Source: Candidatus Sumerlaeota bacterium
GTDB taxonomy: Bacteria > Sumerlaeota > Sumerlaeia > JADFCT01
Direction of reading: 5' to 3'
NCBI GenBank assembly: GCA_026398575.1
Contig: JAPLSP010000124.1
Span: 1-25,389, forward strand
DNA length: 25,389 nucleotides
Made by a program: the position numbers and the translations under genes. The first letter of the stretch is position 1. Each line of letters opens with the position of its first letter. Under the pieces are notes generated by a model. It had not been told where the DNA came from. It ran no database searches and saw only the letters and a list, made by a program, of their open reading frames with translations. Positions 16,437-24,293 of the stretch are shown here, piece by piece.

Positions 16437-18194
16437 TTAATTTTTCGGCGTCGCCTTTAAGCGGAACAACACGCTGACACCCGCTTTCCAATACTTGCTC
16501 TTGAGCGCGCCGGCCGGCATGCCTTTGATATTCCACGTCAACAATCCCGATCCGCTCGTGATGTGCGTATCGCCTGCAACATAAGACGTAATATCATCGA
16601 ACGCGCTGTCGGGCGTGCCGGACGTGGCCGCACAATCCTGCGCCGTCGCCAGCGCCAGCGTCGAGATATCATACCCATTGGCCGGCGCCGGATCGGCGGG
16701 CGTCAGATTATAGATGATCTCCACATTCTTCTCAGGCGTCTGAGTGACGGAAACGATTTCCAGAGATTCGGCCTGCGGCGGAGCGAAATTGCCGTAAACA
16801 TACACACGTCCTGTGCTGGTCGTGCCATTGGCGCTAAATTTGAGGGCGCTAATGATGACTTCATCCGTTTCATCGCCATTGATATCAGCGGCCGCTACGC
16901 CAGTGCCATACCATGACTCGCCTTGATCGGCATAGGTTTTCCAGGCGGCGTTTGTAACGTCGCCTGTCGCCCCCATGCCGCTGGCGGAGCCCAGCCAAAT
17001 ATAACCGGCGCCCTTATTAGGAACAAGATTCGCATGATTGAACGCGCCCGTCACGAAGTCCTTGACCCCATCGCCGTTGAAGTCGCCAGCCGCCACCTGT
17101 TCTCCCAGGTAGCTTCCAACATGCTCGCCAATTGCAAGCCAATCACAATTAGAGGCTGTCCCATTGGCCCCCAAGCCGGAGGCCGATCCATACCATACGA
17201 AGATTTTCCCGCACCAATTTTTGCCTGTTGCGTTTAAGAGACGCCCACTGGCAATGATATCGCTAAAGCCATCGCTGTTCAAATCCGCTCCAATTACATT
17301 ATTGCCGAAATCCCCTCCGGAACCAACGTTCGCTGACCATGCCGCCGTTGGCGAAAGCCCTGTTGCGGAACCCTGATACACATAAAGAGTCTCAGAATCG
17401 TTTGGGAAATCGTTTGCTCCTTGCGCAACAACCGCCACGTCACCATATCCATCGCCGTTCACATCGCCCACGCCGCCCACAACGTAACCCAATCTTACAC
17501 CGGCCAAGGCGCCAGTAACAGTCCAGTTCGGCGTAGTTGACAGCCCCGAAGCGCCGCCATGATAAACATACACACGCCCCGCCTTGCTTGCGCCGTCTGC
17601 GGGCGCGCCGACAATCACATCGCTGTAGCCATCGTGATTCACATCTCCCGCGCGGGCGACGTTGCCGAAAGCGCCGCCGTCTTGCGTTCCCGTCAGTATA
17701 CAACTGGGAGACGTGGAGAGCCCCGCGGCGGATCCATAATATACATACGCGCACCCTATCCTCGCGACTCCATTGGAATAATTCGGCGCGCCGACGATGA
17801 TATCGCTAAAGCCATCGCCATTGACGTCTCCCGCCCCGGCTGCCCTCCCGCCAAAAGAACTGGGTTGATTTTCACCAATCGCCACCCAGTCCGGAGCGCT
17901 CTTAAGACCGGAACGCGATCCATAAAACACCATAACTTTCCCCGTGCACGTTGTTCCATTGTTATACCCGGGACAGGTAATGATCACGTCCTTATAGCCA
18001 TCGCCGTTCACGTCCCCCGCTGATTCAATCACATAGCCGCAAGACTCATTGAGCTGCATGCCAGAAACGGTCCACGTCGCTGTCGTTGGCAAAGTGACAG
18101 CGCCTGCTTGCGCATGGAAAGCAAGCCCCAAGACTAATGCCGTCGCCAAGCAGGTAATAATGATTTTTCCCTTCTCTTTCGCGTTTCTTGACAT
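16437..18194 (-). CDS. secreted seven-blade FG-GAP propeller protein, third paralogue
   Basis: A 585-residue protein. ATG 18194 has AGGGAG 7 nt upstream (18202-18207). A lysine-rich start leads into a hydrophobic stretch and a signal peptidase site after FHAQA. Residues about 45-465 carry seven FG-GAP loops. The last two are weakened (GDFNGDGVKDFVT, ADINGDETDEVII), and the fifth begins ADLNSDGFSD. The C-terminal 115 residues are the shared module (ESLEIVSVTQTPEKNVEIIY to VLFRLKATPKN). It is the first of three tandem paralogues in transcription order (gaps 126 and 160 nt). A terminator just upstream separates it from the regulatory operon. The shared module could be a sorting or anchoring domain or an Ig-like fold; not established. 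Confidence 0.92.
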   Translation of the reverse strand: MSRNAKEKGKIIITCLATALVLGLAFHAQAGAVTLPTTATWTVSGMQLNESCGYVIESAGDVNGDGYKDVIITCPGYNNGTTCTGKVMVFYGSRSGLKSAPDWVAIGENQPSSFGGRAAGAGDVNGDGFSDIIVGAPNYSNGVARIGCAYVYYGSAAGLSTSPSCILTGTQDGGAFGNVARAGDVNHDGYSDVIVGAPADGASKAGRVYVYHGGASGLSTTPNWTVTGALAGVRLGYVVGGVGDVNGDGYGDVAVVAQGANDFPNDSETLYVYQGSATGLSPTAAWSANVGSGGDFGNNVIGADLNSDGFSDIIASGRLLNATGKNWCGKIFVWYGSASGLGANGTASNCDWLAIGEHVGSYLGEQVAAGDFNGDGVKDFVTGAFNHANLVPNKGAGYIWLGSASGMGATGDVTNAAWKTYADQGESWYGTGVAAADINGDETDEVIISALKFSANGTTSTGRVYVYGNFAPPQAESLEIVSVTQTPEKNVEIIYNLTPADPAPANGYDISTLALATAQDCAATSGTPDSAFDDITSYVAGDTHITSGSGLLTWNIKGMPAGALKSKYWKAGVSVLFRLKATPKN

Positions 18195-18276
18195 GATTTT
18201 ACTCCCTATTCTAAAAGTTTTGTCCTAACACATGAAATTATCCAACACTGAAGCTTTTCCCACGATTCCAGCTCTC

Positions 18277-18300
18277 AAAAAACATCCATCCCAAGGATGG
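18277..18300 (-). terminator. Rho-independent terminator after the ATPase gene
   Basis: On the minus strand CCATCC-TTG-GGATGG forms a 6-bp stem with a 3-nt loop, followed by ATGTTTTTT. It starts 48 nt beyond the stop of the ATPase gene and before the first propeller gene. The stem is short, so strength is uncertain. Confidence 0.65.
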
Positions 18301-18348
18301 TCTCACCCGTTTCATCATAAGCGCCGCGTGCGCCGATCATCCTCCGGC

Positions 18349-21300
18349 TCAGTTTTCCGCCTCATGATTCCCCAGCGCCGCTTCCATGCGCGCGATGATT
18401 TCCGCGTGCAAGGCCGCCTCGTGCGCCTCGCCATGGCGGTCATGATAATCCCGCAGCGCTTTGCGCGATTCCAGCTCCTCGAAAAAGTGGCCGCGCTCCA
18501 CAGCGAAGTCGCAGGCCATTTTCAAATACTCCCGTGTGGTGAGGCAGTTCTCGATTTCCAGCGTTTCGAGCGCCAGAGCTTTCAGGCGCCAGGCGCGCGG
18601 CTTGAGATCGGCATAATTGTTTTCTTCGATCTGCGCCATCAGATGATTGATGGAATCCAGGATCAAAGGACGCGGTTCGCCGGACGCTTCGTTGGATTCC
18701 GCCGTCCGATATTGCGATGGATCAACGCCGTTTTCGCGGACCTCAAACCGGGTTTCGGCGCCGGAAGCGCTTGTCCCTGATCCACCGTTTCCCCGGAGCG
18801 AAAGCGCTTCGCAATCCAGGCGCAACAGGTGAAGGTGAAGCCCGAGTTCCTCTTCGCGCTGCTTGCCGGCGATCGCCAATGCCAGCGCGCGGCTGAAGTG
18901 TGCGCGCGCCTCCTGCGGATCGCCCAATTCCATGCAGGCCAGTCCCCAATTTTCCTCGGCGATGGCTTTGGTCGCCGGATCCTGCGCGGCTTGGGCGTGA
19001 TCCACCGCGCGCGCCGCATGCTCGCAAGCCGCGGCGATCATCCCCATGCGCCGCTCCAGGTTGGACAGATTGACCTCGACGCACGCCAGGGTCTGGATGT
19101 GCCCGGTTTGCTCGGCCAGCCGCAAGGCGCTGCAATAGGAGCGGCGCGCGGGCCCGGCCTGGCCAAGCTGTTCCTGGACGATGCCCAGATTCTGCAGCGT
19201 GGCAGCCAGGCCATAGCCGTCGCCCGCTTGCCGGCGCAATGGCAGGGCGCGCTTGAAAGCCTTGATCGCCTGGGTCAGCTGTCCCCACTTCCAATAAATC
19301 AGCCCGGCGTTGTTGAAGGCGTCGGCCTGCGCATGAGGCGCGTTTGCGCGCTCGGCCTTGCGCGCCAGGTCTTGGAAGGCCTTGAGCGCCGCGTCGAACT
19401 CACCCTGTTGCCAATGAATGACGCCCATCGCATTCAAGACCGTCAGTTCCGCGCGCGCCGCCCCCAGGCTGGCGGCGGCAACGGCGACGGCGCCCAATTG
19501 CTCGCGCGCCGGGCTTCCCTGGCCCTGCCACAGGCGCATGACGGCGCTTTCGAGCCGCGCTTCCAGCAACAGCCATTCATTGCCCAGCCTTTCGGCGCAT
19601 TCCATCGCGCCGGCCAGCATTTCCTCGGCCTGCGCCGGATCGCCCGTGATCCGATAAAGCCGCGCGCCACGCGTCAGAATGCGCCCCAGCAGCGTTTCGC
19701 GGGCCGGAGTGGGCGGCATTTCCTGAAGCAGAAAGATCGCTTCCTTGTAGTTCTGAATGGCGCTGGCGGTTCCGCCAATGCCCATCTGGCGGTCGGCGGC
19801 TTTGACGAGATAGTGGATCGCTTTCTGCGTCTCGCCGGCTTTGGAAAAATGAAACGCCAGCAGCTCATAGTGCTCCTGGATGCGATCCGCGAAGGCCGAT
19901 TCCAGGCGGCGCGCCAGGTGCAGATGCAGCGAACGTTTTTGGTCTTCGAGCAGCGTGGCGTAGGCGGCGTCGCGGAAGAGCCCGTGAGTAAAGCAAAAAC
20001 GCCCGTCATTCGGCGCCGCGCCGTTGGCGCGCAGCTCTTCGAGATACCGCATATCGCACAACGCGCGCAGATGCGCCTTCAGCCCGTCGCCAATCAAGTC
20101 AAACATGTCCAGGAGCGGAAAGGTGAATTCCAGACCCAGGAGCGACGCGCACTGCAGCGCCTGTTTGAGGCGCGCGTCCAAGCGGTCAATCCGCGCCTGG
20201 ATCAGATCGCGCAGCGAGGCGGGTATGACTTCAATGATATGGTTCTTGAGCGCCTCGCCGTTCAAACGCTGGTTATTGCGCATGACTTCGCGCACCAGCT
20301 GGCCGATTTCTTTCAAGAAGAGCGGATTGCCGGCGGCCCTGCCCAGCACAAGGGAGCGTATCTCGGGCAGCAGCTCCTCGGTGGGGACAATGCGATCCAA
20401 CAGGCGATGGCGGTCGGCGTCGCACAAGGGCGTCAGCAGCAGGCTGAGATGGTCCGGCGCAGGCTTGAAGGGCGCGGCTTCCTCCGAGCGATGAATCACG
20501 AAAAGGATAAAGCGCGGCGGCTTGGCCTCGGATGACGGATCGGGGATCACGGATTGGGAATCGGGAGACGGGACGCTGGAGCCGGGAGGCGAAGAGAGAT
20601 ACGCGCTGCTGTTGGGAACGGAATTCTGGACTTGGGACTTGGGGCTGGATCCATCCGAAAGGGTGGGCCAATCGCACAGCATCTGGAGGAAGCGAACCGT
20701 CAGCGGATCGTGCCAATGCGCGTCATCGGCAACGAGGACAACCGGCGCCTGCGCGGCGCGCGGCTCATGAGCCGAAATTCCCAGAATCAACCGCCGCAAA
20801 ATACCGAAGAGATTGCGTTGCACGCGGTCGGGGGGAATGCCCTGCAGCGCCTGCACGGCGGAAGAGACGCCGAAAATATATTCCAGCATCAAGGGATCGG
20901 TTTCCTCGGAAGGCATGCGCTCGGCAAGCCAATGCCGGAGCCGCCGTTGAACGTCTTCCGTCCGGTCGCCCGGCGCCAAACCCATCTCTTCGCGAAGCCA
21001 TTCGAGAACCGGATACAAGAGGATCGAAGAAGCCGGCGGCGCGCCCTTCCACCAGATGGCCGCTTCGTCCATTCCCGCCCGCTTCAAGGCCTCGTGAACC
21101 AGGCGGCTCTTGCCGATTCCCGCTTCGCCGCTGATGTGAATGACCGATACAGGATGACCCTCCGGCGAACGCAGCAACTCCTCCATCAGCGCTCTCAATT
21201 CCTCTTCGCGTCCGCAAAAAGGCACGTCAAAAGCCCGGCGCAGCGGGAGCGAGACTTGCGGCTTTCGGCGGATCACGCTCCAGGCCGCATCCGGAATGGC

Positions 21301-22053
21301 CGAAGGCCGCCGCGCCAGCGGCGCGGCTTCCAGCGTCTCGAAGAGGCGATGGACGGCGGCTTGCGTGTCAGCGCAGATCAAAATCTCATTGCCGCCCGCG
21401 GCCGCCTGAAGGCGCTGCGCGGCGCCAAAGGCTTCGCCCGACAGATCATAAACCTTGCCCGCTGTCCCCTCGCAAAGGCTGGAGCACAACGAGCCGGTGG
21501 CCACGCCGATTCTAACGGCATGGGAACCATCCTGGCGATCGGCGCATAATTCAATTTGATCGCGAAAATCGAGAGAGGCCAGCAGAGCGCTGGCGATATC
21601 CTGGTCGCTGGCCAGCGGCGCTCCAAAGATGGCCGTGATGCCGCGTTCCATGACATCAAGGATGAAGCCTCCCCGCCGGCAAATGCAGTCGGAAAGAAGC
21701 TGGTAGCATTCCATCGGCGGGTGATCGTCCGGCTCGGCGCGCGGTTGATCTCCTGCTGAGGTTAAGGCTGGGAGTTCGGCATAGAGGATTGTGGCGCGTG
21801 GCAGACCGCTTTGAGCGGCGGCCAGAATTTCTTCCGTGCGCCGTAGCGCGCGTTCGGGAAGGCGCAATCCGCATTCAACGAATTGCCGACGGAAATAAAC
21901 ACTGCATGCGCCGGGAGAAGGCTGCGGGCCTTTCTCGGCGCCGCCAAATGAGGATAGTGCGGCGCCGTCGGAGACTAAGACGGCGCCGCAAAATTGACAC
22001 GATAACTCTTCCTCATTTGGAATGTCCACAATGCAGTGGGGACATTCTCTCAC
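18349..22053 (-). CDS. zinc ribbon - degenerate class III cyclase - STAND ATPase - TPR regulator
   Basis: A 1234-residue cytosolic protein with no signal peptide. A zinc ribbon has Cys4/7 and Cys19/22. Residues about 86-238 resemble a class III nucleotide cyclase, but the catalytic positions are changed: first metal Asp is Glu93 (YAELPALT), the GD of the second metal site is Glu136-Arg137 (MERGITAIFGAP), and the catalytic Asn is Gly210 (GEAFGAAQRL). It probably only senses or dimerises. An AAA/STAND ATPase follows, with Walker A GEAGIGKSR (Lys315) and Walker B VVLVADDAHW (Asp443/444). Residues about 468-509 are a Ser/Pro-rich insertion encoded by heptamer-like DNA. From about 740 to the C-terminus are TPR-type helical repeats (KAIKAFKRALPL). 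The start is GTG at 22053, overlapping the stop of the HTH gene (GTGA), so the two are co-translated. Likely a signal-responsive regulator; its output is unknown. Confidence 0.9.
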   Translation of the reverse strand: MRECPHCIVDIPNEEELSCQFCGAVLVSDGAALSSFGGAEKGPQPSPGACSVYFRRQFVECGLRLPERALRRTEEILAAAQSGLPRATILYAELPALTSAGDQPRAEPDDHPPMECYQLLSDCICRRGGFILDVMERGITAIFGAPLASDQDIASALLASLDFRDQIELCADRQDGSHAVRIGVATGSLCSSLCEGTAGKVYDLSGEAFGAAQRLQAAAGGNEILICADTQAAVHRLFETLEAAPLARRPSAIPDAAWSVIRRKPQVSLPLRRAFDVPFCGREEELRALMEELLRSPEGHPVSVIHISGEAGIGKSRLVHEALKRAGMDEAAIWWKGAPPASSILLYPVLEWLREEMGLAPGDRTEDVQRRLRHWLAERMPSEETDPLMLEYIFGVSSAVQALQGIPPDRVQRNLFGILRRLILGISAHEPRAAQAPVVLVADDAHWHDPLTVRFLQMLCDWPTLSDGSSPKSQVQNSVPNSSAYLSSPPGSSVPSPDSQSVIPDPSSEAKPPRFILFVIHRSEEAAPFKPAPDHLSLLLTPLCDADRHRLLDRIVPTEELLPEIRSLVLGRAAGNPLFLKEIGQLVREVMRNNQRLNGEALKNHIIEVIPASLRDLIQARIDRLDARLKQALQCASLLGLEFTFPLLDMFDLIGDGLKAHLRALCDMRYLEELRANGAAPNDGRFCFTHGLFRDAAYATLLEDQKRSLHLHLARRLESAFADRIQEHYELLAFHFSKAGETQKAIHYLVKAADRQMGIGGTASAIQNYKEAIFLLQEMPPTPARETLLGRILTRGARLYRITGDPAQAEEMLAGAMECAERLGNEWLLLEARLESAVMRLWQGQGSPAREQLGAVAVAAASLGAARAELTVLNAMGVIHWQQGEFDAALKAFQDLARKAERANAPHAQADAFNNAGLIYWKWGQLTQAIKAFKRALPLRRQAGDGYGLAATLQNLGIVQEQLGQAGPARRSYCSALRLAEQTGHIQTLACVEVNLSNLERRMGMIAAACEHAARAVDHAQAAQDPATKAIAEENWGLACMELGDPQEARAHFSRALALAIAGKQREEELGLHLHLLRLDCEALSLRGNGGSGTSASGAETRFEVRENGVDPSQYRTAESNEASGEPRPLILDSINHLMAQIEENNYADLKPRAWRLKALALETLEIENCLTTREYLKMACDFAVERGHFFEELESRKALRDYHDRHGEAHEAALHAEIIARMEAALGNHEAEN
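20530..20648. repeat. heptamer-like insertion in the ATPase coding sequence
   Basis: Degenerate 7-mers GGATGAC, GGATCGG, GGATCAC, GGATTGG, GAATCGG, GAGACGG (20530-20571) and, at the other end, GGACTTG x2 plus GGGCTGG (20628-20648). The encoded residues (SPKSQVQNS, SPDSQSVIPD) are low-complexity Ser/Pro/Gln, and lie between Walker B (443-444) and the next conserved strand RFILFVIHRS. The frame is kept. Confidence 0.65.
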
Positions 22054-22250
22054 GCAATTTTCTCTTCCTTCTCGGAATTAATGGTGCAATGATCCAGCCA
22101 TTGCGTCACCCATTCGCGGCGGAAACGCCACTGCCGTCCGACACGAATTGCCGGGATTTCTTTTTGATCCACAAATCTCAGAACGGTTCTGGGATTGACA
22201 CGCAGAATGTCGGCGAGTTCCTGGACTGTGATCAGGTCAACCTGGCTCAT
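22050..22250 (-). CDS. small excisionase/MerR-like HTH DNA-binding protein
   Basis: A 66-residue protein. Residues 6-53 form an HTH_17-type domain: LITVQELADILRVNPRTVLR, then VGRQWRFRREWVTQWL, with the hallmark pattern of a recognition helix followed by a basic wing. This family includes phage excisionases and small transcription regulators; no integrase is nearby, so a regulatory role is favoured. GGAGGAG lies 8 nt before ATG 22250. The stop TGA overlaps the GTG of the ATPase gene, so both are made together. A promoter (22337-22366) and an inverted repeat (22314-22359) lie directly upstream, which fits autoregulation. The Glu/Lys tail SEKEEKIA is not part of the domain. Confidence 0.92.
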   Translation of the reverse strand: MSQVDLITVQELADILRVNPRTVLRFVDQKEIPAIRVGRQWRFRREWVTQWLDHCTINSEKEEKIA

Positions 22251-22313
22251 TGAATGTTCTCCTCCACATGATGAATTTTATAGTTTCGGTCAAAACCCGC
22301 ATTTGATTCACTT

Positions 22314-22359
22314 GACCGACATCAACTATACGAATCTTTATACGTCCATCGTGTCGGTC
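22314..22359. promoter_or_regulatory. candidate operator: 8-bp inverted repeat around the -10 box
   Basis: GACCGACA (22314-22321) and TGTCGGTC (22352-22359) are perfect inverted repeats 30 nt apart. They flank the -10 box of the HTH/ATPase promoter: one arm lies between -10 and -35, the other just after the likely start point. A smaller direct repeat TATACG lies between them. The site could bind the adjacent HTH protein. Confidence 0.5.
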
Positions 22360-22366
22360 GTGTCAA
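22337..22366 (-). promoter_or_regulatory. sigma70-type promoter of the HTH/ATPase operon
   Basis: On the minus strand, a perfect -35 TTGACA (22361-22366) is followed after 18 nt by -10 TATAAA (22337-22342). The likely start is near 22330, giving a leader of about 80 nt before ATG 22250. The region 22260-22470 is markedly AT-richer than its surroundings. Confidence 0.7.
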
Positions 22367-22411
22367 CAGAAAAAAGTAGAGATTTGCATTTTTTTTGTAG
22401 AGGCGCTAAAA

Positions 22412-22440
22412 TTGATTGTCAAGTGGAGGTTAGTTATAAA
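22412..22440 (+). promoter_or_regulatory. candidate divergent promoter
   Basis: TTGATT (22412-22417), 17 nt, TATAAA (22435-22440), pointing towards the remnant at 22469. The -35 box is weak (4 of 6). It lies back to back with the operon promoter. Confidence 0.4.
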
Positions 22441-22468
22441 CTCAATTGTAGTTATTGAAAAATATTTC

Positions 22469-22821
22469 ATGATTGCAAAGCATTTCCAATCAATCACAGT
22501 TACAGCATCGGCGTTTTTAATGGCAGTATTCTTCATGGCGACCCAGACCGTTTGGAGCGCGCCGCTCGTGCCGGCGATGGATCACACGCCGCCATCGCCG
22601 CCACCGCAAATTCATCCGTCTCATCCGCGCTTGTTCGTCACAACAGAAACATTGCCCTTATTACCTCAGCGATGGACCGATCTATTTTGGAGCGACGCCA
22701 AAACGCTTAGTACCGGCGGTCTGAATAGCAATGATTCAACCTGGAAAAAGCGGCTCAAGAATGCCCACGTGCGGTTCGATCAAAACCATTTCAAAATCCG
22801 GCGCGGAGAAGGCCAGCGCCA
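22469..22821 (+). pseudogene. truncated secreted enzyme remnant (heparinase/alginate-lyase-like N-terminus)
   Basis: The only plus-strand gene. From ATG 22469 a signal peptide (MIAKHFQSIT..., ending TVWSA) leads into a Pro/His linker, then HPRLFVTTETLPLLPQRW. This segment resembles the N-terminal motif HPRL-x-T-x-x-LP-x-L of heparinase II/III-like and related polysaccharide-lyase proteins. Homology-like sequence fades after about 22795, and the frame runs into decamer repeats at 22822 and on to 22915, overlapping the end of the convergent gene. The body of the enzyme, normally hundreds of residues, is missing. No clear SD precedes 22469; a TTG-initiated longer frame begins at 22412. The family assignment is from one motif and is tentative; a short secreted peptide is the alternative. 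Confidence 0.55.
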
Positions 22822-22871
22822 GTCCGTGTTCGTCCGTGCTGGTCCGTGCTGGTCCGTGCCCGTCCGTGTCT
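22822..22871. repeat. five tandem decamers GTCCGTGNNN
   Basis: GTCCGTGTTC, GTCCGTGCTG twice, GTCCGTGCCC and GTCCGTGTCT run head to tail, followed by a CCGCGTCTC-like tail to about 22892. They belong to the same decamer family as 847-876. They sit between the truncated remnant and the 3' end of the convergent gene at 22893. Confidence 0.92.
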
Positions 22872-22892
22872 CCGCGTCTCCTCTCTCCGCGT

Positions 22893-24293
22893 CTATTTCT
22901 TCTGCGCTGGCCTGAGCGCCGGATCATCGAGGTCAAGGCGATAGAGGATCTGGTTATAGTTGTAGCGCGGCGTCATGGGGGGGCGGTCGGCAAATTCCGC
23001 TGTGTAGGTCCCCTCGAAGATCAGAATGGGCGAGTCTGCCGCTGTGAACTCAGGATGCAGGCGAGGATTATAGAAAGTATAGTTCTCATGGCTCAGCACT
23101 TTGACCGCCGGTCCCCAAGGCCCCGTCGGGGCATCGGCTTCGGCGTACCACAGCTCTCCGAACGCAGACGGCTTGCCCAAAGCTTGCATGAACACCGTCA
23201 CCCAGCGCTTGCGCCAGGGATTCCACGCGATAGAGCCGCTGTGCGGCTTGACGGAGGCGCCGTCGCTTGCGGACTGAACGGATTCCTGCGGCTTCAGCGC
23301 TTCCCACGTCGCGCTGTCCTGCCAGGCCTCGAACGTCGCCAGGCATCGAAAGACGGGGAATGGATTGCCTAATAAAACCCACTCCTTGCCGCGCTCGTCT
23401 TTCCAAAACACCGGATGTCCGTCCGGGATGAGCGGCGGCTTCGGCGCCGTATCCGACTTGGTCCAGAGCACCCGCAGCGACTCGAAGCTGGCGGTGTCAT
23501 CATTCCAGACGCACAGTCCCCACTGATACGCCTCCAAGTATCCCCTGACCTTCATATAGCTGCCCACGAGCCGCGAGGCGCCGGTTTTATCGGGGAGACT
23601 CATATAGCCGGTCACCCAGGTCGGGCCGCTGCCGGACATCTTGGCGATGCCTCGCGGCTTGCCTTTATTATCGGTGAAATACTCCAGCTTCAGGCGCAGC
23701 GGCGGCTCAAACGACTTCAGCGGTTGAACCGGCGTCATCGCGCTCGTGCCGTCGAAAATGCCCAGCGGATAATGGGCAAGCGTTGTATCGCCCCACAGCC
23801 AGAACATGCGCCCGCGATGGACGGCATTCTGTACCGAGTCGCTGCCAAGAACCCCGGACTCGCTCCAATCCGGATCGCCGCCCATCTTCTGGCTTTCGCC
23901 GAACAATCCGCCTCCGGTGATGCGCCCAAGCCGCCGCGCAATGATGACGCGGTTCACCTCCACCTTGAGCGTCTTGCCCGGTTCCGGCGTCAGGCGCACG
24001 CCACGCATGCCGAAGCCATCCTTCGCCCGCTCGTAGCCGTGCCCGATCACGTCAAACCAGGTTTCCTTTCCCATCAACTCCGGCAGATCGAAAGCAATCA
24101 CGCCGGCGTTATCCGTGACGAAGCGCGCTTGATGCGTCGTGCGCAGTTCCACGAGCGGCACAGGCCAGCCCGAGCCTTTTTCCACCACTTCAATCCGGCA
24201 GGGCTGCTGCGTGGCCGCGGCAGCGCCAAGCGTGATCAGCGCGCAGATCACCGCCATCAGGCGCGCGCGAAGAGTGAATGACAAAGAACTCAT
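22893..24293 (-). CDS. secreted protein of unknown function, glycosidase-like propeller suspected
   Basis: A 466-residue protein with signal peptide ending TLGAAAA. Residues about 30-110 form a small beta domain (RIEVVEKGSGWPVPLVELRT; GVIAFDLPEL), resembling a carboxypeptidase-regulatory or transthyretin-like fold. The remainder has recurring Trp/Tyr/Gly-rich segments (MFWLWGDTTLAHYPLG, WVLLGNPFPVF, ELWYAEADAPTGPWGPAVKV, SPILIFEGTYT) like the blades of GH43/GH32-type or DUF4185-type propellers. I do not assign catalytic residues. The start ATG overlaps the TGA of the upstream esterase gene (ATGA), so the two are co-translated and probably act on the same extracellular substrate. I recall similar secreted proteins in Planctomycetota and Verrucomicrobiota, but this is memory, not a search. 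Confidence 0.85.
   Translation of the reverse strand: MSSLSFTLRARLMAVICALITLGAAAATQQPCRIEVVEKGSGWPVPLVELRTTHQARFVTDNAGVIAFDLPELMGKETWFDVIGHGYERAKDGFGMRGVRLTPEPGKTLKVEVNRVIIARRLGRITGGGLFGESQKMGGDPDWSESGVLGSDSVQNAVHRGRMFWLWGDTTLAHYPLGIFDGTSAMTPVQPLKSFEPPLRLKLEYFTDNKGKPRGIAKMSGSGPTWVTGYMSLPDKTGASRLVGSYMKVRGYLEAYQWGLCVWNDDTASFESLRVLWTKSDTAPKPPLIPDGHPVFWKDERGKEWVLLGNPFPVFRCLATFEAWQDSATWEALKPQESVQSASDGASVKPHSGSIAWNPWRKRWVTVFMQALGKPSAFGELWYAEADAPTGPWGPAVKVLSHENYTFYNPRLHPEFTAADSPILIFEGTYTAEFADRPPMTPRYNYNQILYRLDLDDPALRPAQKK

Noticed and set aside
18829..20535. Plus-strand open frame of 568 codons
   Set aside because: Antisense to the TPR/ATPase gene; composition is low in normal core residues and no motif is seen.
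22050..22250. Phage or integrative-element excisionase
   Set aside because: No integrase, attachment-site repeat or phage gene is nearby, and it is translationally coupled to a large regulator.
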